Positions 26,126-35,224 are shown, counted from the stretch's first letter. The stretch: 64,000 bases of DNA from Sphingomonas cremea (GCF_021502585.1 NZ_JAKFGM010000001.1:1116001-1180000), one strand, 5' to 3'. The notes: a model not told the origin generated them from the sequence alone. Translations and numbers: made by a program.

Positions 26126-26192
26126 CCTAACGTCCGCTTTGGGTCGTAAGCTGCTATTCGGCTTGCGACCGGAATGGGTGGAAAGCGGACAT
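26126..26192. repeat. Intergenic hairpin repeat, copies 2 (tandem pair)
   Basis: Two adjacent copies: CCTAACGTCCGCTTTGGGTC and GGAATGGGTGGAAAGCGGAC, together 26126-26192, between the amidohydrolase and M28 genes. The GTCCGC/GCGGAC arms can pair across the pair. Confidence 0.55.
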
Positions 26193-26248
26193 CGCTGGTC
26201 ATCGCTCCGGGCTCAGCATAACGTTGTAGCGAATAGGGGGATGGGTCG

Positions 26249-28264
26249 ATGCTGCGCAAACTGCTGCTACTTGCTGGTTCGATGATGGCAGTTCCTGCCG
26301 CAGCTCAGGAACGGCCTCCGCTAATCGATGCCGCTTCCGCATCATTGATCTCATCCGAAGCTTCGGGGACGGCTGCCAAGCGGACCGTCCAGTTCCTGTC
26401 ACTTCATCATCGCATGCGCGGGTCCGAAGGCTATCGTCAGGCCGCCGAGCTGATCCGCGACCGCCTCCGCAGCTACGGGCTGGAAGAGGTCGAAATCATC
26501 GCCCTGCCGGCCGACGGAAAGATTTTCTACGGAACGCAGCGCGCGCGGCCTGCATGGAACGCCAGCTTCGCGGAGCTTTGGGAACAGCGCCGTAACGGCA
26601 ACGCCTGGGCCGACGCAGAACGGGTGGCCTCGTGGAATGACCAGCCGATCACCCTGGCCCAGGACAGCATCAGCGGAAGCGCCAATGCCGACCTGGTCGA
26701 CGTCGGCACGGGTACCACTGAGGCGGATTATGCGGGCAAGGATGTTCGCGGAAAGCTGGTCCTGGTCTCCGCCCAGCCCGAGGCGGCGGCCGGATTGGCG
26801 GTGCATAGATATGGCGCTGCCGGAATCGTCTCCTGGGCGCAGAATCAGAAGCAGGGCTGGTGGGGCGAAGACGAGAGCCTGATCCGCTGGGGACATCTCG
26901 ATACTTGGAAGAACCCGGCTTTCGCATTCATGGTGTCGCCGGCCCGTGCGCATGAATGGCAGGAACGCCTCCGTCACGGCCAGCAGGTTCGGCTACGTGC
27001 CCGTGTCGAGGCTGGGAGGTCGCCGGGATCCTATCTCATTCCCACCGCCGTCATTCCCGGCAAGGACCGCGGGCACGAGATCGTCTTTTCCTGCCACCTC
27101 GATCATCCGTCGCCGGGCGCCAACGACAATGCCAGCGGCTGTGCCGGTGAACTGGAAATCGCCCGGGTCCTGAACCGCCTGATTGCGGAAGGGAAGTTAC
27201 CCAAGCCCGAACGGACGATCCGCTTCATCTGGCCATGCGAGGTGGAATGCACCATCTCGTTGCTCAATGCGCGGCCAGAGTTTGCCAGCCGCACGCTCGC
27301 CACGATCCACCTCGACATGATCGGGGGCGACACGGAAAAGACAAAGTCGATCCTCCGTGTCGAAGGCTCGCCTCCCAGCCTCCCGAGTTTCGTGGACGAC
27401 GTGGCCTTTGCGATCGCCAGGTGGGTCAACGGCCAGTCGCTGGCCTACGCGGATACCGGCGCCGCCGACTGGCCCCTGCTCGATTCCGAGGGGAGCAAGC
27501 GGCCACTGCAGGCGAAAGTCGGCGGTTTTACCGAAGGTAGCGATCACACGGTCTGGGCCGAGAGCAGCTGGCGCATTCCGGTCATCTACCTGGCTGACTG
27601 GCCGGATCGCTTCATCCACACCCAGCGAGACGTTCCCGAGAATCTCGACCCGACCAAACTCAAACGAGCGATTTTCATCGGCGCTAGTGCCGGATGGTAT
27701 CTTGCCAACCTCGGCCAGAACGACGTCCCCGCGCTCGATCGGATGATGCATGCGGAACGGCTGGATCGCCACGCCGCCGAACTGCGCAAGACAGCTGCCA
27801 TGGCGCCTGCGGACGCCGCCCTAGTCGACCTTTACTCTCGAAATGCCGACGTCGCCGAAGCGCAATCACTATCGCGATTTGGACTTCAACTGGCAAATGG
27901 CACCGAGATGGTCGGAGCGGCCATTGCTCCGGCGGCAGCGACGCAAGGGTCGGGTGCTTTGATCTACCGGCGAAAAGCCGGTCCGAAGGGGCCGATGACT
28001 GGCTTCGGCTATTCCTGGCTGGACAGCCAGCTCGAAAAACTAGGCCTGCCGCGGCCTGCCCTACTCGACCGGGAGGGTCCGGGCGACACGGCAAGCTTCG
28101 CCTATGAAGCGCTGAATCTGGTCGACGGGACCCGCAACGTCCAGGAAATTCGGGACTTCTTGTCTTCAACCATCGCCCCTGTTCCGATTGAGGAAGTCAC
28201 CGAATTTCTCGCGACCCTGGAAAAAGTCGGCCTCCTCGAGGGGCAGGCTGGCAATATCAGGTAG
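26249..28264 (+). CDS. Secreted M28 family metallopeptidase with C-terminal extension
   Basis: 671 residues with a signal peptide (LLLLAGSMMAVPAAAQ). A PA-like insert covers about residues 130-230. The M28 zinc site follows: FSCHLDHPSPGANDNASG (His, bridging Asp), WPCEVECT (catalytic Glu, ligand Glu), HLDMIGGD (Asp) and FTEGSDHTVW (His). This makes an aminopeptidase-type catalytic domain. After about residue 500 comes a helical region ending in EALNLVDGTRNVQEIRDFL and VTEFLATLEKVGLLEG. This small winged or PqqD-like module is unusual on a peptidase. It acts in the periplasm or outside the cell. Confidence 0.9.
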   Translation: MLRKLLLLAGSMMAVPAAAQERPPLIDAASASLISSEASGTAAKRTVQFLSLHHRMRGSEGYRQAAELIRDRLRSYGLEEVEIIALPADGKIFYGTQRARPAWNASFAELWEQRRNGNAWADAERVASWNDQPITLAQDSISGSANADLVDVGTGTTEADYAGKDVRGKLVLVSAQPEAAAGLAVHRYGAAGIVSWAQNQKQGWWGEDESLIRWGHLDTWKNPAFAFMVSPARAHEWQERLRHGQQVRLRARVEAGRSPGSYLIPTAVIPGKDRGHEIVFSCHLDHPSPGANDNASGCAGELEIARVLNRLIAEGKLPKPERTIRFIWPCEVECTISLLNARPEFASRTLATIHLDMIGGDTEKTKSILRVEGSPPSLPSFVDDVAFAIARWVNGQSLAYADTGAADWPLLDSEGSKRPLQAKVGGFTEGSDHTVWAESSWRIPVIYLADWPDRFIHTQRDVPENLDPTKLKRAIFIGASAGWYLANLGQNDVPALDRMMHAERLDRHAAELRKTAAMAPADAALVDLYSRNADVAEAQSLSRFGLQLANGTEMVGAAIAPAAATQGSGALIYRRKAGPKGPMTGFGYSWLDSQLEKLGLPRPALLDREGPGDTASFAYEALNLVDGTRNVQEIRDFLSSTIAPVPIEEVTEFLATLEKVGLLEGQAGNIR

Positions 28265-28284
28265 CCAGCCCCCTTACCCAGCCT

Positions 28285-28354
28285 CCTAATGTCTGCAATG
28301 GGTCGAAAGCGGTCATTAGCTTAATGGCAGGTTTGGGTGGAAAGCTGCCATTAG
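28285..28354. repeat. Intergenic hairpin repeat, tandem pair
   Basis: Two copies: CCTAATGTCTGCAATGGGTC (28285 on) and TTAATGGCAGGTTTGGGTGG (28321 on), each closing with the inverted arm (GGTCATTAG; TGCCATTAGG). It lies between the M28 gene and the small membrane protein gene. Confidence 0.65.
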
Positions 28355-28372
28355 GCGTGCAAGATTGGCCCA

Positions 28373-28792
28373 ATGAATGCTTCCGCCGAACGACAGCCCA
28401 TTGGCCGTGCCGCTGCTTACTTGGTGGCTCGGGTAGTTGCTACGACGCTACTCACTGCAATCGTCGGAGCTGTTGAAAATTGGCTCTATGAACTGTTCGT
28501 CGCACCAGACCTTTATGCGATGGGGCCGCCCTTGGCGCGCGCTGCATTCATGGCCGCGATTACGGCCCCTTTCATCCTCGTAGGTCTTATAGTCCTCGGC
28601 TTACCCTCCACGTATTTGCTACATCGGCTCAAGGCAGAAAATGCACTTAGTTTCGGATTAGCTGGTGCGGCATTTGGCACATTATCAGGCCTCATCATCT
28701 TTCCTGAAAGTGGGGCAACAGGCGCCGCCTTATGCGCCTTTTACGGTTGCACTTGCGCGCTCATTTGGTGGTGGTTGCGACCCAGAGCCTAA
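28373..28792 (+). CDS. Small four-helix membrane protein, unknown function
   Basis: 139 residues with about four hydrophobic segments (about 18-36, 55-76, 85-105, 112-134). The last ends in CAFYGCTCALIWWWLRPRA. Composition is less GC-rich than neighbours. It is framed on both sides by tandem hairpin repeats, and its TAA stop is part of the downstream repeat copy, so the gene end was shaped by the repeat. No family recognised. Confidence 0.6.
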   Translation: MNASAERQPIGRAAAYLVARVVATTLLTAIVGAVENWLYELFVAPDLYAMGPPLARAAFMAAITAPFILVGLIVLGLPSTYLLHRLKAENALSFGLAGAAFGTLSGLIIFPESGATGAALCAFYGCTCALIWWWLRPRA

Positions 28793-28853
28793 TGGCAGGA
28801 ATGGGTCGAAAGCTGCCATTACGTTTATGGCAGAAATGGGTGGAAAGCGGGCG
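28789..28853. repeat. Intergenic hairpin repeat, tandem pair overlapping a stop codon
   Basis: CCTAATGGCAGGAATGGGTC with its inverted arm AGCTGCCATTA, then a second copy TTATGGCAGAAATGGGTGG. The first copy supplies the TAA of the upstream gene. Nearly the same as the pair at 28285-28354, so the small gene between is bracketed by four copies. Confidence 0.65.
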
Positions 28854-28909
28854 CGCGGCCGGACCGAGCGGTCATCCAAGGCCGGTGGAATGACGTCGTT
28901 GCCGCCCAA

Positions 28910-30472
28910 CTAGCGCGCGGCAGTGGCGGCCCCAAGCGTCTCCAATAGAGCAAGCGTTCCAGGGTCTTTCGGGCGATATTTGAGCGCGCCCTCGGCCTCG
29001 CGCCGGGCGGCCACCGGATCGTTGCTTGCCAATAGCGCCGAAGCGAAATCGCGCCGGATTGGATAGTGCCAGGCTGGCGGGTCGGAAAACGAACTGAAAT
29101 CGTCGCTCTCCTGGAGCTCGGCGGCCTGCGCGAAGGCCATGGCCGCTTCCTTCGGGCGGTGCTCCATCATCGCGGCCCTGCCGATCAGGACGTTCCTGGC
29201 AATAAAGGTCATGGTCTGGGCCTGTAGCGACCCATCGTCCTTGCTCAGCTCGCCGGTGACTCCATGGATTGCGGCGGCCTCAGCGCGAACCCCAGCTATG
29301 TCATTACGGCGAGCGAAGGCTTCTCCGCGCGCATAGTGCCAGGCTGCCTCGAGAAAAGGCAATTTCGGCTTGGGGAGAGACAAGACCTCAGCCGGATCTG
29401 CAAAGCGCGCCATGGCGTAATATCCGTTTGCAGCGATCAGCTGGCTTGCCGGCGAAGCCTCCTTGCGTTCCTGCGATCTCGCGACCAGGGGGCGACCTAG
29501 CCGCAAGGCGATGTTGGCATCTCCGGCCTCAAGCGCTCCGCCCAGGCCGAAGGTCACATTGTGCGAGTGATACGGCAGTCCCCATACGCCGTCGGGTGGC
29601 GGCAGGCCGAGACGCTTGGCATTGTCGATACCCAGTTCGACCGCGCGCATGTTGGCATTCGCCGCGTCTTCGTAACGGCCGACCCAGTAATAGGTATGAC
29701 TGGGCATGTGCACGAGGTGGCTAGCCTTGGGCGCAAGCCCAGCCAGTCGGTCGGCGAAGGGTTCCGCCTTTGCGGGAACTCCGGCGAGTTCGGTCGCGTG
29801 GATGTAGAAGTGAATCGCGGCGGTATCGTCAGGGTTGCGTTTGAGCGCAGTTTCCAGCAGCGGCATCGCAAGGCCCGCGTTGAGCTTCCACTCCTCTGCA
29901 TTATCCGCCGGCGCCATCAGCCATGCGTCCGCGGAGATCACCGCGATTTCATTGTCGTTTGGATAGCGGTTGGCGAGCGCCGCCATCGCCCTTGCGAAAT
30001 TGAGATCGCCTCTCTTGGCAACGCCGCCGCTTTTGTAACGCAGTTGGAGCGCGTGAATCAGTGCGCGTTCGCGGTCGGTGCCATTCGTCTTGGCGAGCTC
30101 CGCCGCTTTTTCGGCCATTTCGGCGAGCTTCGCCGTCTCATCCTCACTCTTCCCGAAATTGATTGTGGGCCCCGAGGCCCAAGCTTCGCCCCACAGACAC
30201 ATCGCGCATTGCGGATCGAGCCGTACGGCTTCCGTCATGGCCTCGATCGACGCCTTGTGAGCGAAGGCGTGGGCAAGCTGCATGCCATTGTCGAAATAGG
30301 CCTGCGCCGTTGGATTGGCGGTCGTGATCTTGAACCCGCCGCTGCCATAGCCTTCAAGCAGCATGGGCGTTTTCGGAGCGGCCATGTCCGCGTGCATCGT
30401 ATGCGGGCCGCTTTGTGCATAACCCGGCGCCGCAACCATTACCGCAACTGTCAAAAGCCAGGTTACTTTCAT
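28910..30472 (-). CDS. Secreted TPR-repeat protein
   Basis: About 520 residues from ATG 30472, which opens a clean signal peptide (VTWLLTVAVMVAAPGYAQ); the longer frame from 30523 adds an unlikely leader. It shows TPR-type helical pairs throughout and the family phrase DPQCAMCLWGEAWASGP (two cysteines), then HLVHMPSHTYYWVGRYEDAA. Such proteins are common in sphingomonads and presumably act as periplasmic scaffolds; their partners are unknown. It is divergent from the ArsR-family gene. Confidence 0.82.
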   Translation of the reverse strand: MKVTWLLTVAVMVAAPGYAQSGPHTMHADMAAPKTPMLLEGYGSGGFKITTANPTAQAYFDNGMQLAHAFAHKASIEAMTEAVRLDPQCAMCLWGEAWASGPTINFGKSEDETAKLAEMAEKAAELAKTNGTDRERALIHALQLRYKSGGVAKRGDLNFARAMAALANRYPNDNEIAVISADAWLMAPADNAEEWKLNAGLAMPLLETALKRNPDDTAAIHFYIHATELAGVPAKAEPFADRLAGLAPKASHLVHMPSHTYYWVGRYEDAANANMRAVELGIDNAKRLGLPPPDGVWGLPYHSHNVTFGLGGALEAGDANIALRLGRPLVARSQERKEASPASQLIAANGYYAMARFADPAEVLSLPKPKLPFLEAAWHYARGEAFARRNDIAGVRAEAAAIHGVTGELSKDDGSLQAQTMTFIARNVLIGRAAMMEHRPKEAAMAFAQAAELQESDDFSSFSDPPAWHYPIRRDFASALLASNDPVAARREAEGALKYRPKDPGTLALLETLGAATAAR

Positions 30473-30614
30473 TTCCGCCCCCCCTTTTGCCAGCAAGGCT
30501 AGCATGCGTTGGGTGGCTGGCAAGCGTTCGCACCGCCCTCCAGCATTCTCCGCGCTAACGTCGGCTTTGAACCGAAAGCGTCCTCCCCTTGCACGCCGTC
30601 ACGCCATGGGTTAA

Positions 30615-30638
30615 ACACTGAACCATATGGTTCAGTGT
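30615..30638. promoter_or_regulatory. Perfect 24-bp palindrome, probable ArsR operator
   Basis: The half-site ACACTGAACCAT is followed at once by its exact reverse complement. It ends 3 nt before ATG 30642 of the ArsR-family gene, so the regulator probably controls itself from here, perhaps from a nearly leaderless message. The ATG inside the palindrome (30627) is less likely to be the start. Confidence 0.7.
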
Positions 30639-30641
30639 AAT

Positions 30642-30977
30642 ATGCCTCCTTTTGATGCCACTTTTGCCGCGCTCTCGGACGCCACCCGACGCGGCGTTCT
30701 GGAGCAGCTCGGGCGTGAAGGGGCTTCGATCACGCAGCTTGCAGAGAAATTCCACATGACCCTCACGGGCATGAAAAAGCACGTCGTTGTCCTGGAGCGG
30801 GCGGGACTCGTCACGACGGAAAAGGTCGGGCGCGTGCGGACCTGCAAGCTAGGCCTGCGCCGACTGGAGGAAGAGGCGGCATGGATCGAGGCGTATCGCC
30901 GGCTCTGGGACGCACGCTTCAACGCATTGGACAATGTTGTCGAGGAATTGAAACGCAGGGAGAAGGTCGATGAATAG
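30642..30977 (+). CDS. ArsR-family HTH regulator
   Basis: 111 residues from ATG 30642. The winged helix reads ATFAALSDATRRGVLEQLGR, then ASITQLAEKFHMTLTGMKKHVVVLERAGLV and KVGRVRTCKLG. This is the ArsR type that accompanies AHSA1 proteins, without metal-binding cysteine pairs. It overlaps the following AHSA1 gene by 8 bp, the usual two-gene cassette. It probably represses its own operon through the palindrome just upstream. Confidence 0.9.
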   Translation: MPPFDATFAALSDATRRGVLEQLGREGASITQLAEKFHMTLTGMKKHVVVLERAGLVTTEKVGRVRTCKLGLRRLEEEAAWIEAYRRLWDARFNALDNVVEELKRREKVDE

Positions 30978-31455
30978 CCGCACGACAATCGAACGGAGAT
31001 CCGACCGGGAGCTGGTCGTTACGCGAACCTTCGACGCCCCGGCGAGCCTCGTGTTCGAGGCGTGGACGACGCCCGATCTGTTCATGCGGTGGTGGGCGCC
31101 GAAGTCGGCCGGCGTTCCAATGCTTTCCTGCGAGATGGATGTACGCGCCGGCGGAGGTTACCGTGTCGAGTTCGGCCATGATGCCTCAACGTCCATGGCG
31201 TTCTTTGGCAAATATCTCGACGTAGTACCTCACTCGCGCCTCGTCTGGACGAATGAAGAAGGTGATGACGGTGCGGTCACCACGGTGACCTTCGAGGAAA
31301 TGGGCGACAAGACGCTGCTGACCCTGCGCGAACTCTATCCATCGAAGGAAGCGCTCGACGACGCCATCGTCGGGATGGAAGACGGCATGCCCGAACAATT
31401 CGAACAACTCGACGAGCTTCTGGCCACTCTAAGTGCGAGCGTGGGAGGGTCGTAA
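30970..31455 (+). CDS. SRPBCC / AHSA1-domain protein
   Basis: 161 residues. It shows the AHSA1 pattern: LVVTRTFDAPASLVFEAWTT, then FMRWWAPKS, and VRAGGGYRVEF. A hydrophobic-cavity START-like fold is expected. Partnered with the ArsR gene by overlap. Such proteins bind small hydrophobic ligands or act as co-chaperone-like factors; the ligand is unknown. Cytoplasmic. Confidence 0.88.
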   Translation: MNSRTTIERRSDRELVVTRTFDAPASLVFEAWTTPDLFMRWWAPKSAGVPMLSCEMDVRAGGGYRVEFGHDASTSMAFFGKYLDVVPHSRLVWTNEEGDDGAVTTVTFEEMGDKTLLTLRELYPSKEALDDAIVGMEDGMPEQFEQLDELLATLSASVGGS

Positions 31456-31566
31456 TCAGCCCATCCCCCGCCAGGCCGAAATCGCGCACATTGCGGGCCA
31501 GGGCGGGTCGAAACCGGACATTCTGCTAATGACCGGAATGGCTGGATTGCGGTCATCATCCCGAAA

Positions 31567-31848
31567 CTACATCACCGCTTCGCTGCCTTCCTGTGCGAGC
31601 GGGCATTTCTTGACGCCTGGGGGATGGAGATGATTTCCGTGCGGCGTGTAGCCGGCTAGGATCATGCGATCCAGCTCTGCCTGGTCCTTGGGCATTGGCA
31701 GTACCAATGGAGCGCTACTCTTGGGTGCCTGTGTAACAAGCACCTCATTCGGCTCGCGGGGCTCGGGCGAAGCTGCGCCCTCCCGCGGTTCGCTGTTGCA
31801 GGCCGAGGCCGCCAGCGCCATCAGCAGCACAAGATGTTTCATCGCCAT
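31567..31848 (-). CDS. Small lipoprotein, unknown function
   Basis: 93 residues (ATG 31848; ATG 31842 also possible). The lipobox is LMALAASAC, followed by a Glu/Pro-rich linker and a C-terminal segment with HGNHLHPPGVKKCPL. It ends 8 bp after the stop of the TIR gene on the same strand and could be co-transcribed. No family recognised. Confidence 0.6.
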   Translation of the reverse strand: MAMKHLVLLMALAASACNSEPREGAASPEPREPNEVLVTQAPKSSAPLVLPMPKDQAELDRMILAGYTPHGNHLHPPGVKKCPLAQEGSEAVM

Positions 31849-31856
31849 TCCTTTCG

Positions 31857-33791
31857 TTACGCGAGCGAGCAGAAGCGAGGACGTGCAGCATCCCTACAAA
31901 TGTCCGGCGGGTTTGGGGTCGAGCGCCAATAGCCGATGAGCCCGAGCTTACGAAGTAGATCGGCATAGCCGGGCTCCGCGCGCGCCAAGGCCATGTTGGG
32001 CTCAAACAACACTTCCGCGTCGAAAAGGCCGCGGGTGCGTACAAGATTTGCTGCAGCCTTGAGCGCTGATTCACGAGCGCCAAGCGCTGCAAGCACTCCA
32101 ACCACGACCTTGTCATTGTAGCGCGTGTCGCCAGCAAAGCCTTCGAGGTCGACGACCGACTTGGCGCGAAGCGCGGGGTTCCCGGATTTCAAGGCCGCGA
32201 ATGCTTCAGCTAGCGTCTGTCGCTGAATGCTGGTCAGCGGGAGGTCAGGCGCGCTCAGCTGAGTAATCGCTTCATCATAGCGGTGGGTCCACAAGGCGGA
32301 CTTGATCTTAAGCAAGCGAAGCGACGTCGCATCCGGCCAAAGCTCGAATGTCGAGCTGAGAACCCGGTCAGCCTCGTCATTGCGTCCAGTCATATAGAGC
32401 GCCTGAGCGAAACGGAGATTGCTGAATGGAGCCAGCGGCCGCATGTCGCGCGCCCGCTCATATTCCTCTACGGCCTCCTCCATTCGCCCGACCGACGCCA
32501 GGAAATCGCCATAGGCCTGACGCTCGCAACCGCACTCAGTCGGCCGCACGCTCAGCGCCTTCTTCAGCAGGGCCTCTCGTTCGACAAAACGGTCTAGCGG
32601 AAGCAGCCCCGCGAGCGCCATGTACCCCTCGGGGTTTTGGCTATCCAGCTGCATCGACTTGCGCGCCGCGGCATCCGCTTCGGTGCGCAGCTGATTTGCT
32701 TCGGCCGACCGTGATGCGACGAGTGGTACGGCCGCTAGAGCCAGTGCCGACCAGCCGAAGGAGAAATCAGGTACTGCGACCGTGACCCGCCTTGCTGCGT
32801 CCAGCTCCGCCGTTTCGTTTGTCGATCCGCTCCAATGTTCGTTGCACCATTTGAAGTACAAAGAGAGTGCCTGGTCAGACATGCGCTTCTTGTAAGAGGA
32901 CGCACCCCACAATCCGCAGCGCACGACCTGGCTTGCGCCCACGGCGGCCTGACGAGCAGCAACAGCGTCGGCGGCTTCGTGCTCGTATGCGTTGGACCAC
33001 AAAACCACGCCTGAGCGCTGGTTCTTCAGATTGACCGTGTAGCGCACGGCGGGGCCGAGCCGACTGACGCTTCCGTCCATAACGAAGGGCGCCTTCGCGC
33101 CAGCCTTACGGTCGGCAGGCGAGATCACGGTGACGGCATTCTCGGCGCCAAAGGCGGCGACGATTTCCTGCCCGAGCATATTTGGAGTCTCCCGAGGTAG
33201 GTCCGTGGAGGCCAGGGAGAATTGCCCAATTGCAACCCTTGGCTCGACATTGCCGGACCCCGCCGAAACGCGGGCATAAAGGAAGGCGCCCCCGGCAAGC
33301 AGCAGGAGCGCGGCGGTTGAGGCAAGAGCCCAGGGGCGCGACATGATACGAGTGCGCGAACCGGAACCGTGCGCCGGGAATGCCGCTTTGGGCTGCGCCA
33401 TGCCGCCGGTCTTTTCTGCGATTGCCACCTTGAGCGGGACGAGCGCGGGCGATTGCGGCTGCCCATTCCAGCTCAAGAGGTCGATCGTATGATATTGGCG
33501 AAAGCCCAACGGGGGCAGGCAGCCGTCGAGACTCACCGGAACGAGCCGGTTCTTGTCCCGCCCGACGGCGGCTTCGTCACGGACCCAGCCGGAGCGAACC
33601 GACTTTTCGGTCCAGCACGCGATCACGACATCGGCGGACTCCAATGCGCGTTCGATCGCGTCGGCGAATACTTGCCCGCCCGAGATATGCTGGTCCCACC
33701 AGACCTTGTGGCCCTCACCCTCCAGTGCAGCCGCTAGCGGACCAACCTGGCTGGCGTCCTCGCGCGAGTAGCTTAGGAACAGCGATGCCAT
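31857..33791 (-). CDS. TIR domain - transmembrane - TPR protein
   Basis: 644 residues. Residues 1-125 form a TIR domain: SLFLSYSREDASQVGPLAAA, then GHKVWWDQHIS, FADAIERALESADVVIACWT and SGWVRDEAAVG. One membrane helix follows at about 153-172 (PWALASTAALLLLAGGAFLY). The rest is extracytoplasmic: a FlgO/TolB-like segment (about 185-270) and several TPR-like helical repeats with DxxxPLA-type phrases. The TIR has a Glu in the expected helix (AIERAL), but NADase activity is not shown. This architecture is commonly annotated as a TIR-TPR sensor; function unknown. Confidence 0.87.
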   Translation of the reverse strand: MASLFLSYSREDASQVGPLAAALEGEGHKVWWDQHISGGQVFADAIERALESADVVIACWTEKSVRSGWVRDEAAVGRDKNRLVPVSLDGCLPPLGFRQYHTIDLLSWNGQPQSPALVPLKVAIAEKTGGMAQPKAAFPAHGSGSRTRIMSRPWALASTAALLLLAGGAFLYARVSAGSGNVEPRVAIGQFSLASTDLPRETPNMLGQEIVAAFGAENAVTVISPADRKAGAKAPFVMDGSVSRLGPAVRYTVNLKNQRSGVVLWSNAYEHEAADAVAARQAAVGASQVVRCGLWGASSYKKRMSDQALSLYFKWCNEHWSGSTNETAELDAARRVTVAVPDFSFGWSALALAAVPLVASRSAEANQLRTEADAAARKSMQLDSQNPEGYMALAGLLPLDRFVEREALLKKALSVRPTECGCERQAYGDFLASVGRMEEAVEEYERARDMRPLAPFSNLRFAQALYMTGRNDEADRVLSSTFELWPDATSLRLLKIKSALWTHRYDEAITQLSAPDLPLTSIQRQTLAEAFAALKSGNPALRAKSVVDLEGFAGDTRYNDKVVVGVLAALGARESALKAAANLVRTRGLFDAEVLFEPNMALARAEPGYADLLRKLGLIGYWRSTPNPPDICRDAARPRFCSLA

Positions 33792-33880
33792 CCAGCTCCC
33801 CTATTGGGCGACCATTTTGCGCCGAACGGTCCGGCCGTTCAACTTTTGTGAAGAAACCGCATAACGATGCTCCAACCCCC

Positions 33881-34510
33881 TTACATCGGCTGCGGCGCTG
33901 GCAGAGGCGGCTTGTGGTACCTGCAGGTCACCTTCGGGTTAAAGGGCGAGTAAGCGCCGTTCGGATTGTCCCGGAAAACCCACAGATGCTGCTCGTAGTG
34001 CGGCTCCCATCCGTGCGCCTCATCCACTTTCGTGTTCGGGTCGTCCTTTAGCAAAGGGTAGGTGCGGCCATGGAATGTCGGCGGCTCCTTATTCCTTTGG
34101 TGCCACGCCGACGCGAAAACCAAATTCTCGACGGCTACCAGTTGTAGCGAGCCATCGGGCTGAGGCTCGTACACGAGCATCGCCGGCTGGCGGAAATCGG
34201 TGTGCGTGCCGGTGCCATGAACGCGCCCGCTGCCAGGCGGCGCAGGCTTGGGAGGAAGCCCGAGCATATCGCGGCGGACGTAGTGCAATCCCATTGTGCC
34301 CATCGCTGCGGGATGGCCCAGCATCTCGGCGGTCACGCATTTGTTGTCGGTCGTAAAGCCTTCGGCCTTGGCGACGTTCACATCGCGATACTTTTCAGCG
34401 ATTGATCGCACCTCATCGAGCGTGGGTTCCTGCTCTGCCGTTTGGCATCCGGCGTTCAGGAACAGTGGCGCGATAATGAACAATAACCTGGACCAGTGAC
34501 GCGTGCGCAT
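33881..34510 (-). CDS. Lipoprotein of a conserved secreted family
   Basis: About 209 residues from ATG 34510, which opens a lipoprotein signal (LLFIIAPLFLNAGC). The mature part has KAEGFTTDNKCVTAEMLGHP, then AMGTMGLHYVRRDML, and WEPHYEQHLWVFRDNPNG, with conserved Cys, His and Trp. I recall the pattern as a widespread family of unknown role. A longer frame to 34726 runs through unlikely sequence. Anchored in a membrane, facing the periplasm. Confidence 0.78.
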   Translation of the reverse strand: MRTRHWSRLLFIIAPLFLNAGCQTAEQEPTLDEVRSIAEKYRDVNVAKAEGFTTDNKCVTAEMLGHPAAMGTMGLHYVRRDMLGLPPKPAPPGSGRVHGTGTHTDFRQPAMLVYEPQPDGSLQLVAVENLVFASAWHQRNKEPPTFHGRTYPLLKDDPNTKVDEAHGWEPHYEQHLWVFRDNPNGAYSPFNPKVTCRYHKPPLPAPQPM

Positions 34511-34603
34511 AGCGATCTCCGCGAACTTTGCAGGGGGCAGGTAAGTGTGCGCGCAAGTATGGCCTGTGGCAAGCGGACACGCCGTTGTTATAGACAAGCA
34601 GTG

Positions 34604-35224
34604 ATGACTTCCAACGACCAAGAACACTGGACCCATGTCTACGAGGGGAAAGCCCCCACAGAGGTGAGCTGGTACCAGGCTTCTCCTGAGCCTTCGCTCC
34701 GTGCGCTCAGCCGATTTGGAGCGCACCCGTCCTCGGCATTCATTGATGTGGGCGGCGGTGCGTCGAACCTTGTTGACGCGCTCCTAGAACAAGGCTGGCA
34801 GGACATCACCGTGTTAGACATAGCCGCGCCCGCCCTTGAAGCTGCCAAGTCACGGATTGGGCCGATGGCAGACAGGGTCCATTGGGAAGTGGCCGACATC
34901 ACTGAATGGACACCGGCCCGCAAGTTTGACGTTTGGCACGACCGGGCCGTTTTCCATTTCCTTACTGAACCCAAACAACACGTGGCCTATCGTCAAGCAC
35001 TCTTGAAGGGACTTGCTGCAGGTGCGCTGGCAATCGTCGCCACATTTGCGCTCGATGGGCCAGAACGGTGCAGCGGGCTGCCAGTGCGGCGCTATGATCC
35101 GGCAAGCCTGGCCGACGCTCTAGGGGAGTCGTTGCAACTCATTGACGCATGGCGAGAAGTGCATGTCACCCCGTGGGGTGCGAAACAGGCATTCAACTGG
35201 TGCGCTTTCCGCCGGGTTGGCTGA
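34604..35224 (+). CDS. Class I SAM-dependent methyltransferase
   Basis: 206 residues from ATG 34604. It begins with HWTHVYEGKAPTEVSWYQ, and the SAM site reads FIDVGGGASNLVDALL, then ITVLDIAAPALEAAK, VHWEVADITEW and VWHDRAVFHFL. This is the usual small thiopurine/TehB-like methyltransferase layout. The acceptor is unknown. The frame is open further upstream, but the family N-terminus fits this start. Confidence 0.88.
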   Translation: MTSNDQEHWTHVYEGKAPTEVSWYQASPEPSLRALSRFGAHPSSAFIDVGGGASNLVDALLEQGWQDITVLDIAAPALEAAKSRIGPMADRVHWEVADITEWTPARKFDVWHDRAVFHFLTEPKQHVAYRQALLKGLAAGALAIVATFALDGPERCSGLPVRRYDPASLADALGESLQLIDAWREVHVTPWGAKQAFNWCAFRRVG

